A stretch of DNA of 64,000 nt from Ferdinandcohnia salidurans (GTDB lineage Bacteria; Bacillota; Bacilli; Bacillales; Bacillaceae_L). Positions 35,041-43,433 of the stretch are shown here, in pieces. Both the position numbers and the translations under genes were made by a program. Each line of letters starts with the position of its first letter. Position 1 is the stretch's first letter. The stretch covers positions 310,001 to 374,000 of the forward strand of contig NZ_JBHUEK010000007.1 in the NCBI RefSeq assembly GCF_042680725.1, read 5' to 3'. The notes under the pieces were generated by a model. The model was not told where the DNA came from, searched no databases, and worked only from the letters and a program-made list of their open reading frames with translations.

Positions 35041-37371
35041 ATGGCAAAACGAAAACGTAGACAGTCGAAGCGGAAAGATGAGTGGAAAAAAACTCTTAAA
35101 TTTGAATTGCTAGGATTATTATTACTAGCTTTAGCTTGTATTGGTTTAGCAAGACTTGGAACGGTAGGAACAGGTCTTGTCTATTTATTTCGATTTTTCC
35201 TTGGAAATTGGGACATTCTTGGATTAATTGGATTATTGCTTATTTCACTTTATATTATTTGGAATCGATCCTTACCGAAAGTGATTACTAGGCAATTGAT
35301 TGGTGTCTACTTAATTATAAGCGCCATGCTGTTATTAAGTCATATTCCATTATTTAATTTACAAACTAACGAAGGCAAATTTACTGATCCGAGTGTTATT
35401 AAAAATACCTGGAGCATGTTTTGGGCTGTTGTAAATGGTGATACAAGTACTACTGATTTAGGCGGAGGAATGATTGGATCAATCCTTTTTGCAGCTTCTT
35501 ATTTTTTATTTGATGAAGCGGGGACAAAAATCATCTCTGTCTTTTTAATCGTCATTGGTGGTGTACTTGTTACTGGAAAATCACTTCACGATACAATTGC
35601 AAAAATCTTTGGCCCAGTTGTTTCATTTATACGAAATCAATGGATAGCGTTTATGGATGACATAGTGAATTGGTTTCATCAACGCAAGAACCAGCCTAAA
35701 AAAGAAAAGCAGAAAAAGAAAAAGGAGCATAAAAGTAAGGATGCTCAAGTTTCAACAGATGATGATATCGATGAAGCACCTGTTGAAATTCCTATTGAAC
35801 CGATTATTTCAAACTTTGCGGATAAGGCCTACACAAAAGAACAAGTTGCTCAACCTGAAAAACATCAGCAAAAACAAAAAGTCGCAGAAGAAGATAATGA
35901 TGAAAAGATGCCAATCACCTTTACAGAAGGTGAGCTTGAGAATGTTGATTATGAGCTACCACCGATTGAGTTGCTACATCCACCAAAGCAAACTAGTCAA
36001 AGCGCAGAACATGAAAATATTTATGAAAATGCTAGAAAGCTAGAGAAAACATTCCATAGCTTTGGTGTAAAGGCAAAGGTTACAAAAGTCCACCTTGGTC
36101 CTGCTGTAACTAAATATGAGGTATACCCGGATGTGGGTGTTAAAGTTAGTAAAATCGTAAATTTAAGTGATGACCTAGCCCTAGCATTAGCTGCAAAAGA
36201 TATCCGGATTGAAGCTCCAATTCCTGGAAAATCGGCAGTTGGAATCGAGGTTCCTAATTCTGAAATTGCTGTAGTATCTTTACGTGAGGTACTTGAAGAT
36301 ACTGAACCCCAGCGCTCAGATGCTAAATTGTTAATTGGACTTGGCCGGGATATCTCAGGTGAAGCAAAATTCGCTGAACTAAACAAAATGCCTCACTTGT
36401 TAGTAGCAGGTGCAACAGGCAGTGGTAAGAGTGTTTGTATTAATGGCATCATTACTAGCGTGCTTATGAGGGCCAAACCACATGAAGTAAAAATGATGAT
36501 GATTGACCCGAAAATGGTTGAGTTAAATGTCTATAATGGAATACCACATTTATTAGCTCCTGTTGTGACCGATCCTAAGAAGGCGTCACAAGCTCTTAAG
36601 AAAGTCGTAAATGAAATGGAACGAAGATATGAATTATTCTCCCATACCCACACAAGAAATATTGAAGGTTATAATGAATATGTTCGTCGCCATAATAGTG
36701 AAGAAGAGGCGAAACAACCAACTCTTCCTTATATTATTGTAATCGTAGATGAACTAGCAGATCTTATGATGGTCGCTTCAACTGATGTTGAGGATTCTAT
36801 CACTCGTCTAGCACAAATGGCACGAGCTGCTGGAATTCACTTAATCATAGCAACACAAAGACCATCAGTAGATGTTATCACAGGGGTTATTAAAGCTAAT
36901 ATCCCTTCCCGAATAGCTTTTAGTGTATCGTCTCAAACTGACTCAAGAACGATTTTAGATATGGGTGGAGCAGAAAAGCTGTTAGGACGAGGTGATATGT
37001 TATTCCTACCTGTTGGAGCATCAAAACCTGTACGTGTTCAGGGAGCCTTTTTATCAGATGACGAAGTTGAAGAGGTTGTTAACTTTGTAATTGCCCAGCA
37101 AAAAGCTCAATATCAAGAAGAAATGATTCCTACCGATACCGTTGAAACAACAGAAGAAGTGGATGATGAATTATATGATGATGCTGTTCAGCTTGTAATT
37201 GAAATGCAAACGGCATCTGTCTCAATGTTACAACGTAGATTTCGAGTAGGTTATACAAGAGCTGCAAGATTGATTGACGCTATGGAAGCAAGAGGTGTAG
37301 TCGGCCCTTACGAGGGTAGCAAGCCAAGAGCAGTGCTAATTTCTTCAAAAAATGAAGAAGTAGGAAGTTAG
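35041..37371 (+). CDS. spoIIIE: DNA translocase SpoIIIE (FtsK family)
   Basis: 776 residues. A basic N-terminus is followed by four transmembrane segments within residues 20-180 and a charged, Lys/Glu-rich linker to about 260. The FtsK motor has Walker A GATGSGKSVC near residue 460 and Walker B IIVIVDELADLMM near 570. The C-terminal gamma winged helix (VSMLQRRFRVGYTRAARLID) reads polarity sequences. SpoIIIE pumps the chromosome into the forespore through the septum. Confidence 0.97.
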   Translation: MAKRKRRQSKRKDEWKKTLKFELLGLLLLALACIGLARLGTVGTGLVYLFRFFLGNWDILGLIGLLLISLYIIWNRSLPKVITRQLIGVYLIISAMLLLSHIPLFNLQTNEGKFTDPSVIKNTWSMFWAVVNGDTSTTDLGGGMIGSILFAASYFLFDEAGTKIISVFLIVIGGVLVTGKSLHDTIAKIFGPVVSFIRNQWIAFMDDIVNWFHQRKNQPKKEKQKKKKEHKSKDAQVSTDDDIDEAPVEIPIEPIISNFADKAYTKEQVAQPEKHQQKQKVAEEDNDEKMPITFTEGELENVDYELPPIELLHPPKQTSQSAEHENIYENARKLEKTFHSFGVKAKVTKVHLGPAVTKYEVYPDVGVKVSKIVNLSDDLALALAAKDIRIEAPIPGKSAVGIEVPNSEIAVVSLREVLEDTEPQRSDAKLLIGLGRDISGEAKFAELNKMPHLLVAGATGSGKSVCINGIITSVLMRAKPHEVKMMMIDPKMVELNVYNGIPHLLAPVVTDPKKASQALKKVVNEMERRYELFSHTHTRNIEGYNEYVRRHNSEEEAKQPTLPYIIVIVDELADLMMVASTDVEDSITRLAQMARAAGIHLIIATQRPSVDVITGVIKANIPSRIAFSVSSQTDSRTILDMGGAEKLLGRGDMLFLPVGASKPVRVQGAFLSDDEVEEVVNFVIAQQKAQYQEEMIPTDTVETTEEVDDELYDDAVQLVIEMQTASVSMLQRRFRVGYTRAARLIDAMEARGVVGPYEGSKPRAVLISSKNEEVGS

Positions 37372-37428
37372 TTTTTTTCGAGTAAAGTTCCAGTTTGAAA
37401 AGCAAGTGTCATTTGACTTATTCTTGAC

Positions 37429-37458
37429 AAAAGAGGAGCGGCTGCTCTTCTTTTTTTT
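37429..37458 (+). terminator. Rho-independent terminator after spoIIIE
   Basis: AAGAGGAGC-GGCT-GCTCTTCTT hairpin followed by a run of T. Confidence 0.88.
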
Positions 37459-37519
37459 CGACAAATTACGCAATTCTTATTTATTTCTTTTTGAAAAGAT
37501 GATATATTTAATTCGGATT

Positions 37520-37552
37520 AACATCGGTCTAACATCAGAGGTCTGATGACTA
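37520..37552. promoter_or_regulatory. Candidate operator upstream of ymfC
   Basis: A dyad ATCAGA-GG-TCTGAT lies at 37534-37547. A second related half, CATCGGTCT, is at 37522, so GGTCT occurs twice 16 nt apart. It sits 30 nt before a GntR-family regulator gene, which suggests autoregulation; this is inference. Confidence 0.4.
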
Positions 37553-37576
37553 TACATAAAAATGGAGGAGTAGCAT

Positions 37577-38302
37577 ATGACTATCAAGTTAGATAATCGA
37601 CCATTGTACTTGCAAGTAATAGATCAAATCAGACTTGATATCGAAAATGGTGTCTACAAAGAGAAAGAAAAACTACCATCAGAATTTCTCTTAGCAAAGC
37701 AATTAGGAGTTAGTAGAGCAACTTTAAGAGAAGCGTTGCGAATTCTTGAAGAAGAAAACGTCATTATTAGAAGACATGGTGTAGGTACCTTTGTAAATGC
37801 GAAACCTCTGTTTAATTCAGGAATTGAGCAAATAAGTAGTATTACAGATATGATAATTCAAGCTGGTATGTCACCTGGGACGATCTTTCTATCGAGAACG
37901 GTAAAAGAACCTACGGATAATGACATAAAGAGTTTTAGTTGTCCGGAAACTGAAGAACTTACAAAAATAGAAAGAGTCCGTACCGCAAATGGCGAGCCTG
38001 TTGTGTACTGTATAGACAAAATTCTTTCAAAAAATTTACCAGCCAATTATTCACATGAGGAATCTCTCTTTGATTTATTGGAAAAAAAAGCAGGAAGAAA
38101 AATAACCTACGCGGTTACCTATATTGAGCCGATTGGGTATCACGATACGATTTCGCCAATCTTAAACTGTGACCCTGAGACAGCATTATTGTTATTAAAA
38201 CAAATGCATTATGATGAAAAAGATGAACCAATTCTTTTTTCACAAAACTATTTTAGAGCGGATAAGTTTTCATTCCATGTCGTTAGAAAACGTGTGTTAT
38301 AA
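37577..38302 (+). CDS. ymfC: GntR/HutC-family transcriptional regulator (YmfC)
   Basis: 241 residues. The N-terminal winged helix-turn-helix of the GntR type is LPSEFLLAKQLGVSRATLRE with the wing EENVIIRRHGVGTFV, and the C-terminal UTRA effector domain spans about residues 90-240. It lies after spoIIIE, as ymfC does in B. subtilis, and directly before the nup ABC importer, so it probably controls that operon in response to a nucleoside-related ligand. The ligand is not evident from sequence. Confidence 0.92.
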   Translation: MTIKLDNRPLYLQVIDQIRLDIENGVYKEKEKLPSEFLLAKQLGVSRATLREALRILEEENVIIRRHGVGTFVNAKPLFNSGIEQISSITDMIIQAGMSPGTIFLSRTVKEPTDNDIKSFSCPETEELTKIERVRTANGEPVVYCIDKILSKNLPANYSHEESLFDLLEKKAGRKITYAVTYIEPIGYHDTISPILNCDPETALLLLKQMHYDEKDEPILFSQNYFRADKFSFHVVRKRVL

Positions 38303-38341
38303 ATTGTAAGTAAAAAGCAAACTTTAAGGAGGTGAATAAGT

Positions 38342-38384
38342 AATCCGTTACTAACAGATATTTAAAGTAAGGATTTGTTTTTTA
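38342..38384 (+). terminator. Hairpin terminator or attenuator between ymfC and nupN
   Basis: AATCCGTTAC pairs with GTAAGGATT (one bulged G), followed by TGTTTTTTATT. A strong AAGGAGGTGA ribosome binding site lies immediately before it with no normal gene behind it. Confidence 0.6.
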
Positions 38385-38408
38385 TTAAAATTTATAGGGG
38401 GTTAATCC

Positions 38409-39518
38409 ATGTTTAAAAAGAAAGCTGGTTTTGGTCTTGCATTTCTTCTTGCAGCTGGTACATTATTAGGTGCATGTGGAGGCGCAGACGAAGAAGGAAC
38501 AGGTTCAGGAGAAGGTAATAATAAAGGTGCCGATCTTAAAGTAGGTATGGTAACTGACGCAGGTACAATTGATGACAAATCATTTAACCAAGGTACATGG
38601 GAAGGAATTCTAGCTGCTAAAGAAGAGCTTGGCATTCAAGAAAAATATCTTAAGCCAGCAGGTACAACTGAAGCAGAGTACTTAAAAGAGATGGGCAACC
38701 TTTACGATGCAGGTTATAAATTCATCGTAGCACCAGGTTTTAAATTTGAAACTGCAATCTATCAAGCACAATCTAAATATGAAGATGCAAAATTCGTCAT
38801 TCTAGATGGTAACCCACACAAAGGTGACTTTGTTCCAGCAGTTGCTGACAACAGTGTTGCAGTATTTTTTGCTGAACATGAATCTGGTTTCTTAGCTGGT
38901 GTAGCTACTGCACTTGAATTAAAAGAAGGAGAAGCTGGATTTATCGGTGGTATGGAAATTCCAGCTGTTCAAAAATTCAACTGGGGCTTCCAACAAGGTA
39001 TAGCTTATGCAAATGAAAACCTAGGAACGAATTTTAGTATTAAAGAAGACAATGTAGTATATCAAGGTTCATTTGATAATTCAGCAGCTGGTCAACAAAT
39101 TGCTGCTCAAATGTATGACCGTGGTGTAAATGTAATCTTTGCTGCTGCTGGTGGTGTTGGTGTAGGTGCGTTTACTGAAGCTAAAAACCGCGCTAAAGCA
39201 GGAGAAGAAGTTTGGATGGTCGGTGTTGACGTTGACCAATATTCTGAAGGAATTTATGAAGGTGAAAAATCAATTACTTTAACATCTGCAATGAAGAAGC
39301 TTGCACATGCAACTCAAGAAATAATTGAACAAGAGCTTGATGGAAAATTCCCTGGTGGAGAAACTCTAACATATGATGTTAAAAATGATGGAGTTGGTAT
39401 TCCAGAAGAAAATCCTAACTTAAGCGAAGAAACTGTCAACCAAGTTAAAGAGATTTTTGAAAAGATTAAATCTGATGAAATCAAAGTCTCCGGTGAACAA
39501 GGTAATTTAATCAAGTAA
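38409..39518 (+). CDS. nupN: BMP-family nucleoside-binding lipoprotein (NupN-like)
   Basis: 369 residues. The lipoprotein signal peptide has a basic start, hydrophobic core and lipobox LLGAC with the lipidated Cys at residue 23, then a Gly/Glu/Asp-rich linker. The BMP fold follows: KVGMVTDAGTIDDKSFNQGTW, KFIVAPGFKFETAIYQAQ and AAAGGVGVGAFTEAK. It is the extracellular solute receptor of the ABC importer encoded next. In B. subtilis the NupNOPQ system takes up guanosine and related nucleosides, and the gene order here matches. Confidence 0.93.
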   Translation: MFKKKAGFGLAFLLAAGTLLGACGGADEEGTGSGEGNNKGADLKVGMVTDAGTIDDKSFNQGTWEGILAAKEELGIQEKYLKPAGTTEAEYLKEMGNLYDAGYKFIVAPGFKFETAIYQAQSKYEDAKFVILDGNPHKGDFVPAVADNSVAVFFAEHESGFLAGVATALELKEGEAGFIGGMEIPAVQKFNWGFQQGIAYANENLGTNFSIKEDNVVYQGSFDNSAAGQQIAAQMYDRGVNVIFAAAGGVGVGAFTEAKNRAKAGEEVWMVGVDVDQYSEGIYEGEKSITLTSAMKKLAHATQEIIEQELDGKFPGGETLTYDVKNDGVGIPEENPNLSEETVNQVKEIFEKIKSDEIKVSGEQGNLIK

Positions 39519-39527
39519 GATTAGTTG

Positions 39528-39561
39528 AAAAAGAGACGGTTGTTTTCATCCGTCTCTTTTG
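39528..39561 (+). terminator. Terminator after nupN
   Basis: AAAAGAGACGG pairs with CCGTCTCTTTT. It probably lowers expression of the transporter genes relative to the abundant binding lipoprotein. Confidence 0.85.
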
Positions 39562-39639
39562 TATATAACCTCAAATGTCAATATCTACACAAGTCTGGTG
39601 TAAAAAGGATTTGAGTCTATTAAAAAGGTGAGTGCTACT

Positions 39640-41166
39640 ATGGAATATGTTGTAGAAATGCTGAATATTAGGAAGGAATTTCCTGGTATTGTGGCAAATG
39701 ATAATATCACTCTTACTTTGAAAAAGGGAGAGATACATGCTCTACTTGGTGAAAATGGGGCAGGGAAATCCACGCTAATGGGCGTATTATTTGGGATGTA
39801 TCAACCGGAACAAGGAATCATTAAGGTAAATGGTGAACAAGTTCATATTAACAACCCTAATGTGGCAAACCGTCTAGGGATTGGTATGGTGCATCAACAC
39901 TTTAAGCTTGTTGATAATTTTACAGTTACTGAAAACATCATATTAGGGAGCGAACCATTAAAGGGCGGTGTGGTCCTTGATATTGATAGTGCTGCAAAAC
40001 GTATTGAAGAATTGTCAAAATATTATGGGCTAAATGTCGACCCGCATGCGAAAATAGAAGACATTTCAGTCGGTATGCAACAACGGGTTGAAATCATGAA
40101 AATGCTCTTCCGGGAAGCGGATGTGCTTATTTTTGACGAGCCTACAGCTGTATTAACTCCAAATGAAATAGATGAATTAATGAAAATCATGCGTAATTTA
40201 ATTAAAGAAGGAAAATCAATCATTATCATTACTCATAAATTAAAGGAAATCAAAGCAGTTGCAGACCGCTGTACAGTTATTCGTCGTGGAAAATATATTG
40301 GAACAGTTAATGTTGCTGATTCAAGTGAAGCTAGTTTAGCTGAAATGATGGTTGGTAGACATGTTTCATTTAAAGTTGATAAAGAAGAAAGCAAACCAGG
40401 TGAAATGGTATTAGAAATAGATTCTCTTTCTGTGAAAAATAACAGAAAAGTAATGGGGTTAAAGAACTTTTCACTGACTGTTAAGAAAGGTGAAATAGTA
40501 GGGATCGCTGGTGTTGAAGGAAATGGTCAATCTGAGCTAGTGGAAGCGATTACAGGACTTCGCAAGGCAGAGTCAGGAAAAATCCTATTAAATGGGGAAG
40601 ATATTACGAATCTCCCTGTCCGTCAACGAATTGATAAAGGGATTGCCCATATTCCGGAGGATAGACAAAAACGTGGACTTGTTTTAGATTACACACTTCA
40701 ATCCAATATGGTGTTAGAGGTATATAATAAACGTCCATTTTCAAAACATGGACTTCTGAATGTATCAGCAATGAAAGAGTATGCAAAGAAGATTCTAGAA
40801 AACTTCGATGTGCGTTCAGGTGAAGGAGAAGTTTCAATTGCAAGAACCTTATCCGGTGGTAACCAACAAAAAGCGATTATCGGGCGTGAGCTTGAATTAG
40901 ATCCTGAATTGCTAGTAGCTGTTCAACCAACTCGTGGATTAGACGTTGGTTCAATTGAATATATTCATCAACAATTGATCGCTCATCGAGATAAAGGAAA
41001 AGCGGTACTTTTAATTTCACTCGAATTAGATGAAGTATTGCAGCTATCTGATCGAATTGCCATCGTCAACAACGGTGAACTCATTGGGGTTGTTAATGCC
41101 TCAGAGACGAACGAAAATGAGGTTGGCCTCATGATGGCGGGTGTAGGTAAGGAGAGAAGCGTATGA
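39640..41166 (+). CDS. nupO: Nucleoside ABC transporter ATP-binding protein (NupO-like)
   Basis: 508 residues, two fused ATPase domains. The first has a full Walker A GENGAGKST and Walker B VLIFDEPTAVL. The second has a degenerate Walker A GVEGNGQSE and LLVAVQPTRGLD in place of the usual Walker B Asp-Glu, as is typical for this sugar/nucleoside subfamily. It energises uptake with NupP and NupQ. The ATG at 39640 follows AAAGGTGAG; the frame open from 39628 includes that ribosome binding site. It overlaps nupP by 4 nt. Confidence 0.94.
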   Translation: MEYVVEMLNIRKEFPGIVANDNITLTLKKGEIHALLGENGAGKSTLMGVLFGMYQPEQGIIKVNGEQVHINNPNVANRLGIGMVHQHFKLVDNFTVTENIILGSEPLKGGVVLDIDSAAKRIEELSKYYGLNVDPHAKIEDISVGMQQRVEIMKMLFREADVLIFDEPTAVLTPNEIDELMKIMRNLIKEGKSIIIITHKLKEIKAVADRCTVIRRGKYIGTVNVADSSEASLAEMMVGRHVSFKVDKEESKPGEMVLEIDSLSVKNNRKVMGLKNFSLTVKKGEIVGIAGVEGNGQSELVEAITGLRKAESGKILLNGEDITNLPVRQRIDKGIAHIPEDRQKRGLVLDYTLQSNMVLEVYNKRPFSKHGLLNVSAMKEYAKKILENFDVRSGEGEVSIARTLSGGNQQKAIIGRELELDPELLVAVQPTRGLDVGSIEYIHQQLIAHRDKGKAVLLISLELDEVLQLSDRIAIVNNGELIGVVNASETNENEVGLMMAGVGKERSV

Positions 41167-42227
41167 GAAATACAATTATTTCATTAATCGCGGTACTGTT
41201 GGGGCTAATTGCCGGTGGATTATTAATGTTATTTATCGGTAGTAATCCTTTTGAAGGGTATGCTTACCTTTTCCAAGGCGGATTAAAAAATATATCAAGA
41301 ATCGGGGATACATTGGCGACAGCAACACCATTGATCTTTACTGGTTTATCGGTTGCTTTTGCTTTCCGTACGGGTTTATTTAATATCGGAGCCTCTGGTC
41401 AAATGCTGATAGGTGGGCTGCTAGCAACTGCAGTTGGCTTAACATTTGACTGGTCGAGACCAATTCTTCTCCTTGTAATGATTTTAGTAGGATTTCTTGG
41501 TGGCGCTCTATGGGCATTTATACCAGGATTACTTAAAGCAAGATTCAATGTTCATGAGGTTGTTTCAACGATCATGATGAACTGGGTTGCTTATTGGACT
41601 GTATATTATGTAGTTCCTGGTTATTTCAAAGGTGAATTCCTTGAAACAGAATCAAAAAAGTTACCAGACGAAGCAACGTTAAGAGCACCATTTTTAACAG
41701 ATATGTTCCAAGGGTCTTATATTAACTTAGGTTTATTCTTAGGTGTTATTGCGGTTATCATTGTTGGGTTTATCATCAACAAAACTACGTTGGGATTTGA
41801 ATTAAAAGCAGTTGGTTTCAACCGTCATGCTGCAGAATATGCTGGTATGCGTGTAAATACAAATATTGTTTTATCTATGCTAATTTCTGGTGGACTAGCT
41901 GGTCTCGCAGGTGTTGCGATGTATACAGGAAATGCAACGAGCATGCAAATCGGTATCTTACCATCTCAAGGTTTTGATGGTATAGCAGTAGCATTGTTAG
42001 GAGCAAACAGTCCGATCGGTGTGTTCTTTGCGGCAGTATTCTTCGGAATCCTTTATTCTGGAACAGGGTTTATGAATGCAATGACGGAAATCCCTCCAGA
42101 GATTGCAAATACCATTATAGCTATTATTATCTATTTCGCTGCTACGAGTATATTAATTGAGCGCTTATTGAATAAGTTTAAAAAACGTCGTACTGACAGT
42201 TCAGCTGTGAAAAAGGAGGAAGCGTAA
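41163..42227 (+). CDS. nupP: Nucleoside ABC transporter permease (NupP-like)
   Basis: 354 residues with about 9-10 hydrophobic segments. It belongs to the BPD_transp_2 permease family: TGLSVAFAFRTGLFNIGASGQ near residue 60 and LKAVGFNRHAAEYAGMRVN near 220 (the coupling region facing the ATPase). It overlaps nupO (ATGA), and nupQ starts 1 nt after its stop, so the three are one translation-coupled unit. Confidence 0.94.
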   Translation: MRNTIISLIAVLLGLIAGGLLMLFIGSNPFEGYAYLFQGGLKNISRIGDTLATATPLIFTGLSVAFAFRTGLFNIGASGQMLIGGLLATAVGLTFDWSRPILLLVMILVGFLGGALWAFIPGLLKARFNVHEVVSTIMMNWVAYWTVYYVVPGYFKGEFLETESKKLPDEATLRAPFLTDMFQGSYINLGLFLGVIAVIIVGFIINKTTLGFELKAVGFNRHAAEYAGMRVNTNIVLSMLISGGLAGLAGVAMYTGNATSMQIGILPSQGFDGIAVALLGANSPIGVFFAAVFFGILYSGTGFMNAMTEIPPEIANTIIAIIIYFAATSILIERLLNKFKKRRTDSSAVKKEEA

Positions 42228-42228
42228 A

Positions 42229-43182
42229 ATGTGGGCTTTAGTTGAACAGATTTTTCCATACGCAATTGTTTTTACAATCCCTCTTCTAATAACAGCACTT
42301 GGAGGACTATTCAGTGAACGAAGTGGTGTTGTTAACATTGGCTTAGATGGGCTTATGATCTTTGGAGCTTTTGCAGGTGCCCTAACGATCTATTATCTTC
42401 AAGATACAATGTCAAACCATAATTTAGTTCTATGGATCGGTTTATTAGTTGCTGCGATTGTGGGAATCCTCTTTTCTCTTTTACACGCATTTGCTAGCAT
42501 TAACTTAAATGCCAACCAAATTATCAGTGGTACTGCTATCAATATGATTGCTGGTGCACTTACCGTATTTTTAGCTAGAAATATTACAGGTAGTGGGAAT
42601 ATTCGTATTACTAGTGGATTTACACCAACAGATATTCCGGGGCTATCCTCGATTCCTGTTATTGGAGATTTGTTTTTTACGAAAACCTATCCAACTACTT
42701 GGTTTATCTTACTTGTTTTATTAATAAGCTCGTTCGTATTATATAAAACAAAGACAGGGCTTCGATTACGTTCTTGTGGTGAATTTCCACAGGCAGCAGA
42801 AGCAGCTGGTGTAAACGTTAGAAAGATTCGTTATCTAGGTGTTATACTTTCAGGTGCTTTTTCAGGCTTGGGAGGGGCACTTATCATCGTAACGTATGCA
42901 GGGGAGTTTACTGGAACAGTTTCAGGTTTAGGCTTCTTGGCACTTGCATCTTTAATCTTTGGACAATGGAAACCACTTGGGATTCTTGGAGCAACTTTAT
43001 TCTTTGGTTTTGCAAGTACAGTTGCGAACGTTTCACAAGTTATCCCAGAGCTTGCAGTTGTCCCACCAATCATATTAAAGATCTTCCCATATGTGGTAAC
43101 TTTAATTGCATTGGTTATCTTTTCTAAATCTTCTCAAGCACCTAAAGCAGCGGGAGAACCATTTGATTCTGGGAAACGATAA
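42229..43182 (+). CDS. nupQ: Nucleoside ABC transporter permease (NupQ-like)
   Basis: 317 residues, polytopic. It is the second BPD_transp_2 permease: LGGLFSERSGVVNIGLDGLM near residue 25 and LRSCGEFPQAAEAAGVNVRK near 180. The two permeases form the membrane channel with NupO and receive substrate from the NupN lipoprotein. It is closed by a terminator. Confidence 0.94.
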   Translation: MWALVEQIFPYAIVFTIPLLITALGGLFSERSGVVNIGLDGLMIFGAFAGALTIYYLQDTMSNHNLVLWIGLLVAAIVGILFSLLHAFASINLNANQIISGTAINMIAGALTVFLARNITGSGNIRITSGFTPTDIPGLSSIPVIGDLFFTKTYPTTWFILLVLLISSFVLYKTKTGLRLRSCGEFPQAAEAAGVNVRKIRYLGVILSGAFSGLGGALIIVTYAGEFTGTVSGLGFLALASLIFGQWKPLGILGATLFFGFASTVANVSQVIPELAVVPPIILKIFPYVVTLIALVIFSKSSQAPKAAGEPFDSGKR

Positions 43183-43193
43183 GATTATACTTT

Positions 43194-43226
43194 TAAAGGA
43201 ATGGCAGAAGTGTCATTCCTTTTTTA
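43194..43226 (+). terminator. Terminator of the nup operon
   Basis: AAAGGAATG pairs with CATTCCTTT, then TTTT. Confidence 0.85.
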
Positions 43227-43247
43227 AATTGAAATGGGAGGACAATA

Positions 43248-43427
43248 ATGAGCAAAAAAGAATCGTTTTGGGGGCTATTATGCCTCTTCTTAGTGCTGTT
43301 AGCCTATATCATTCCTTATGTTTTTTTAACAGATGTAACCGCATGGTACGGCAGTTTTCTATTGTGGATTGTTTTGGCATTAGTCATTATTATAATAAAT
43401 TACATTCTGACACGGAACTGGAGGTGA
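43248..43427 (+). CDS. Small membrane protein paired with a symporter
   Basis: 59 residues: MSKKESFWGLLCLFLVLLAY, then a second hydrophobic stretch after a short loop (FLLWIVLALVIIIINYIL) and a basic end TRNWR. It has two predicted transmembrane helices. The start is an ATG 8 nt after GGGAGGAC. The sequence GGAGGTGAGG at its 3' end doubles as the ribosome binding site for the symporter 7 nt downstream. It resembles YhdT-type small accessory proteins encoded before some sodium/solute symporters, so it is probably a subunit or stabiliser. The assignment is from size, topology and position. Confidence 0.8.
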   Translation: MSKKESFWGLLCLFLVLLAYIIPYVFLTDVTAWYGSFLLWIVLALVIIIINYILTRNWR

Positions 43428-43433
43428 GGATTG

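Noticed and set aside
40470..41000. Degenerate second ATPase site of NupO as a sign of a broken gene
   Set aside because: The altered Walker A and VQPTRGLD are typical of this ABC subfamily, and the reading frame is intact.
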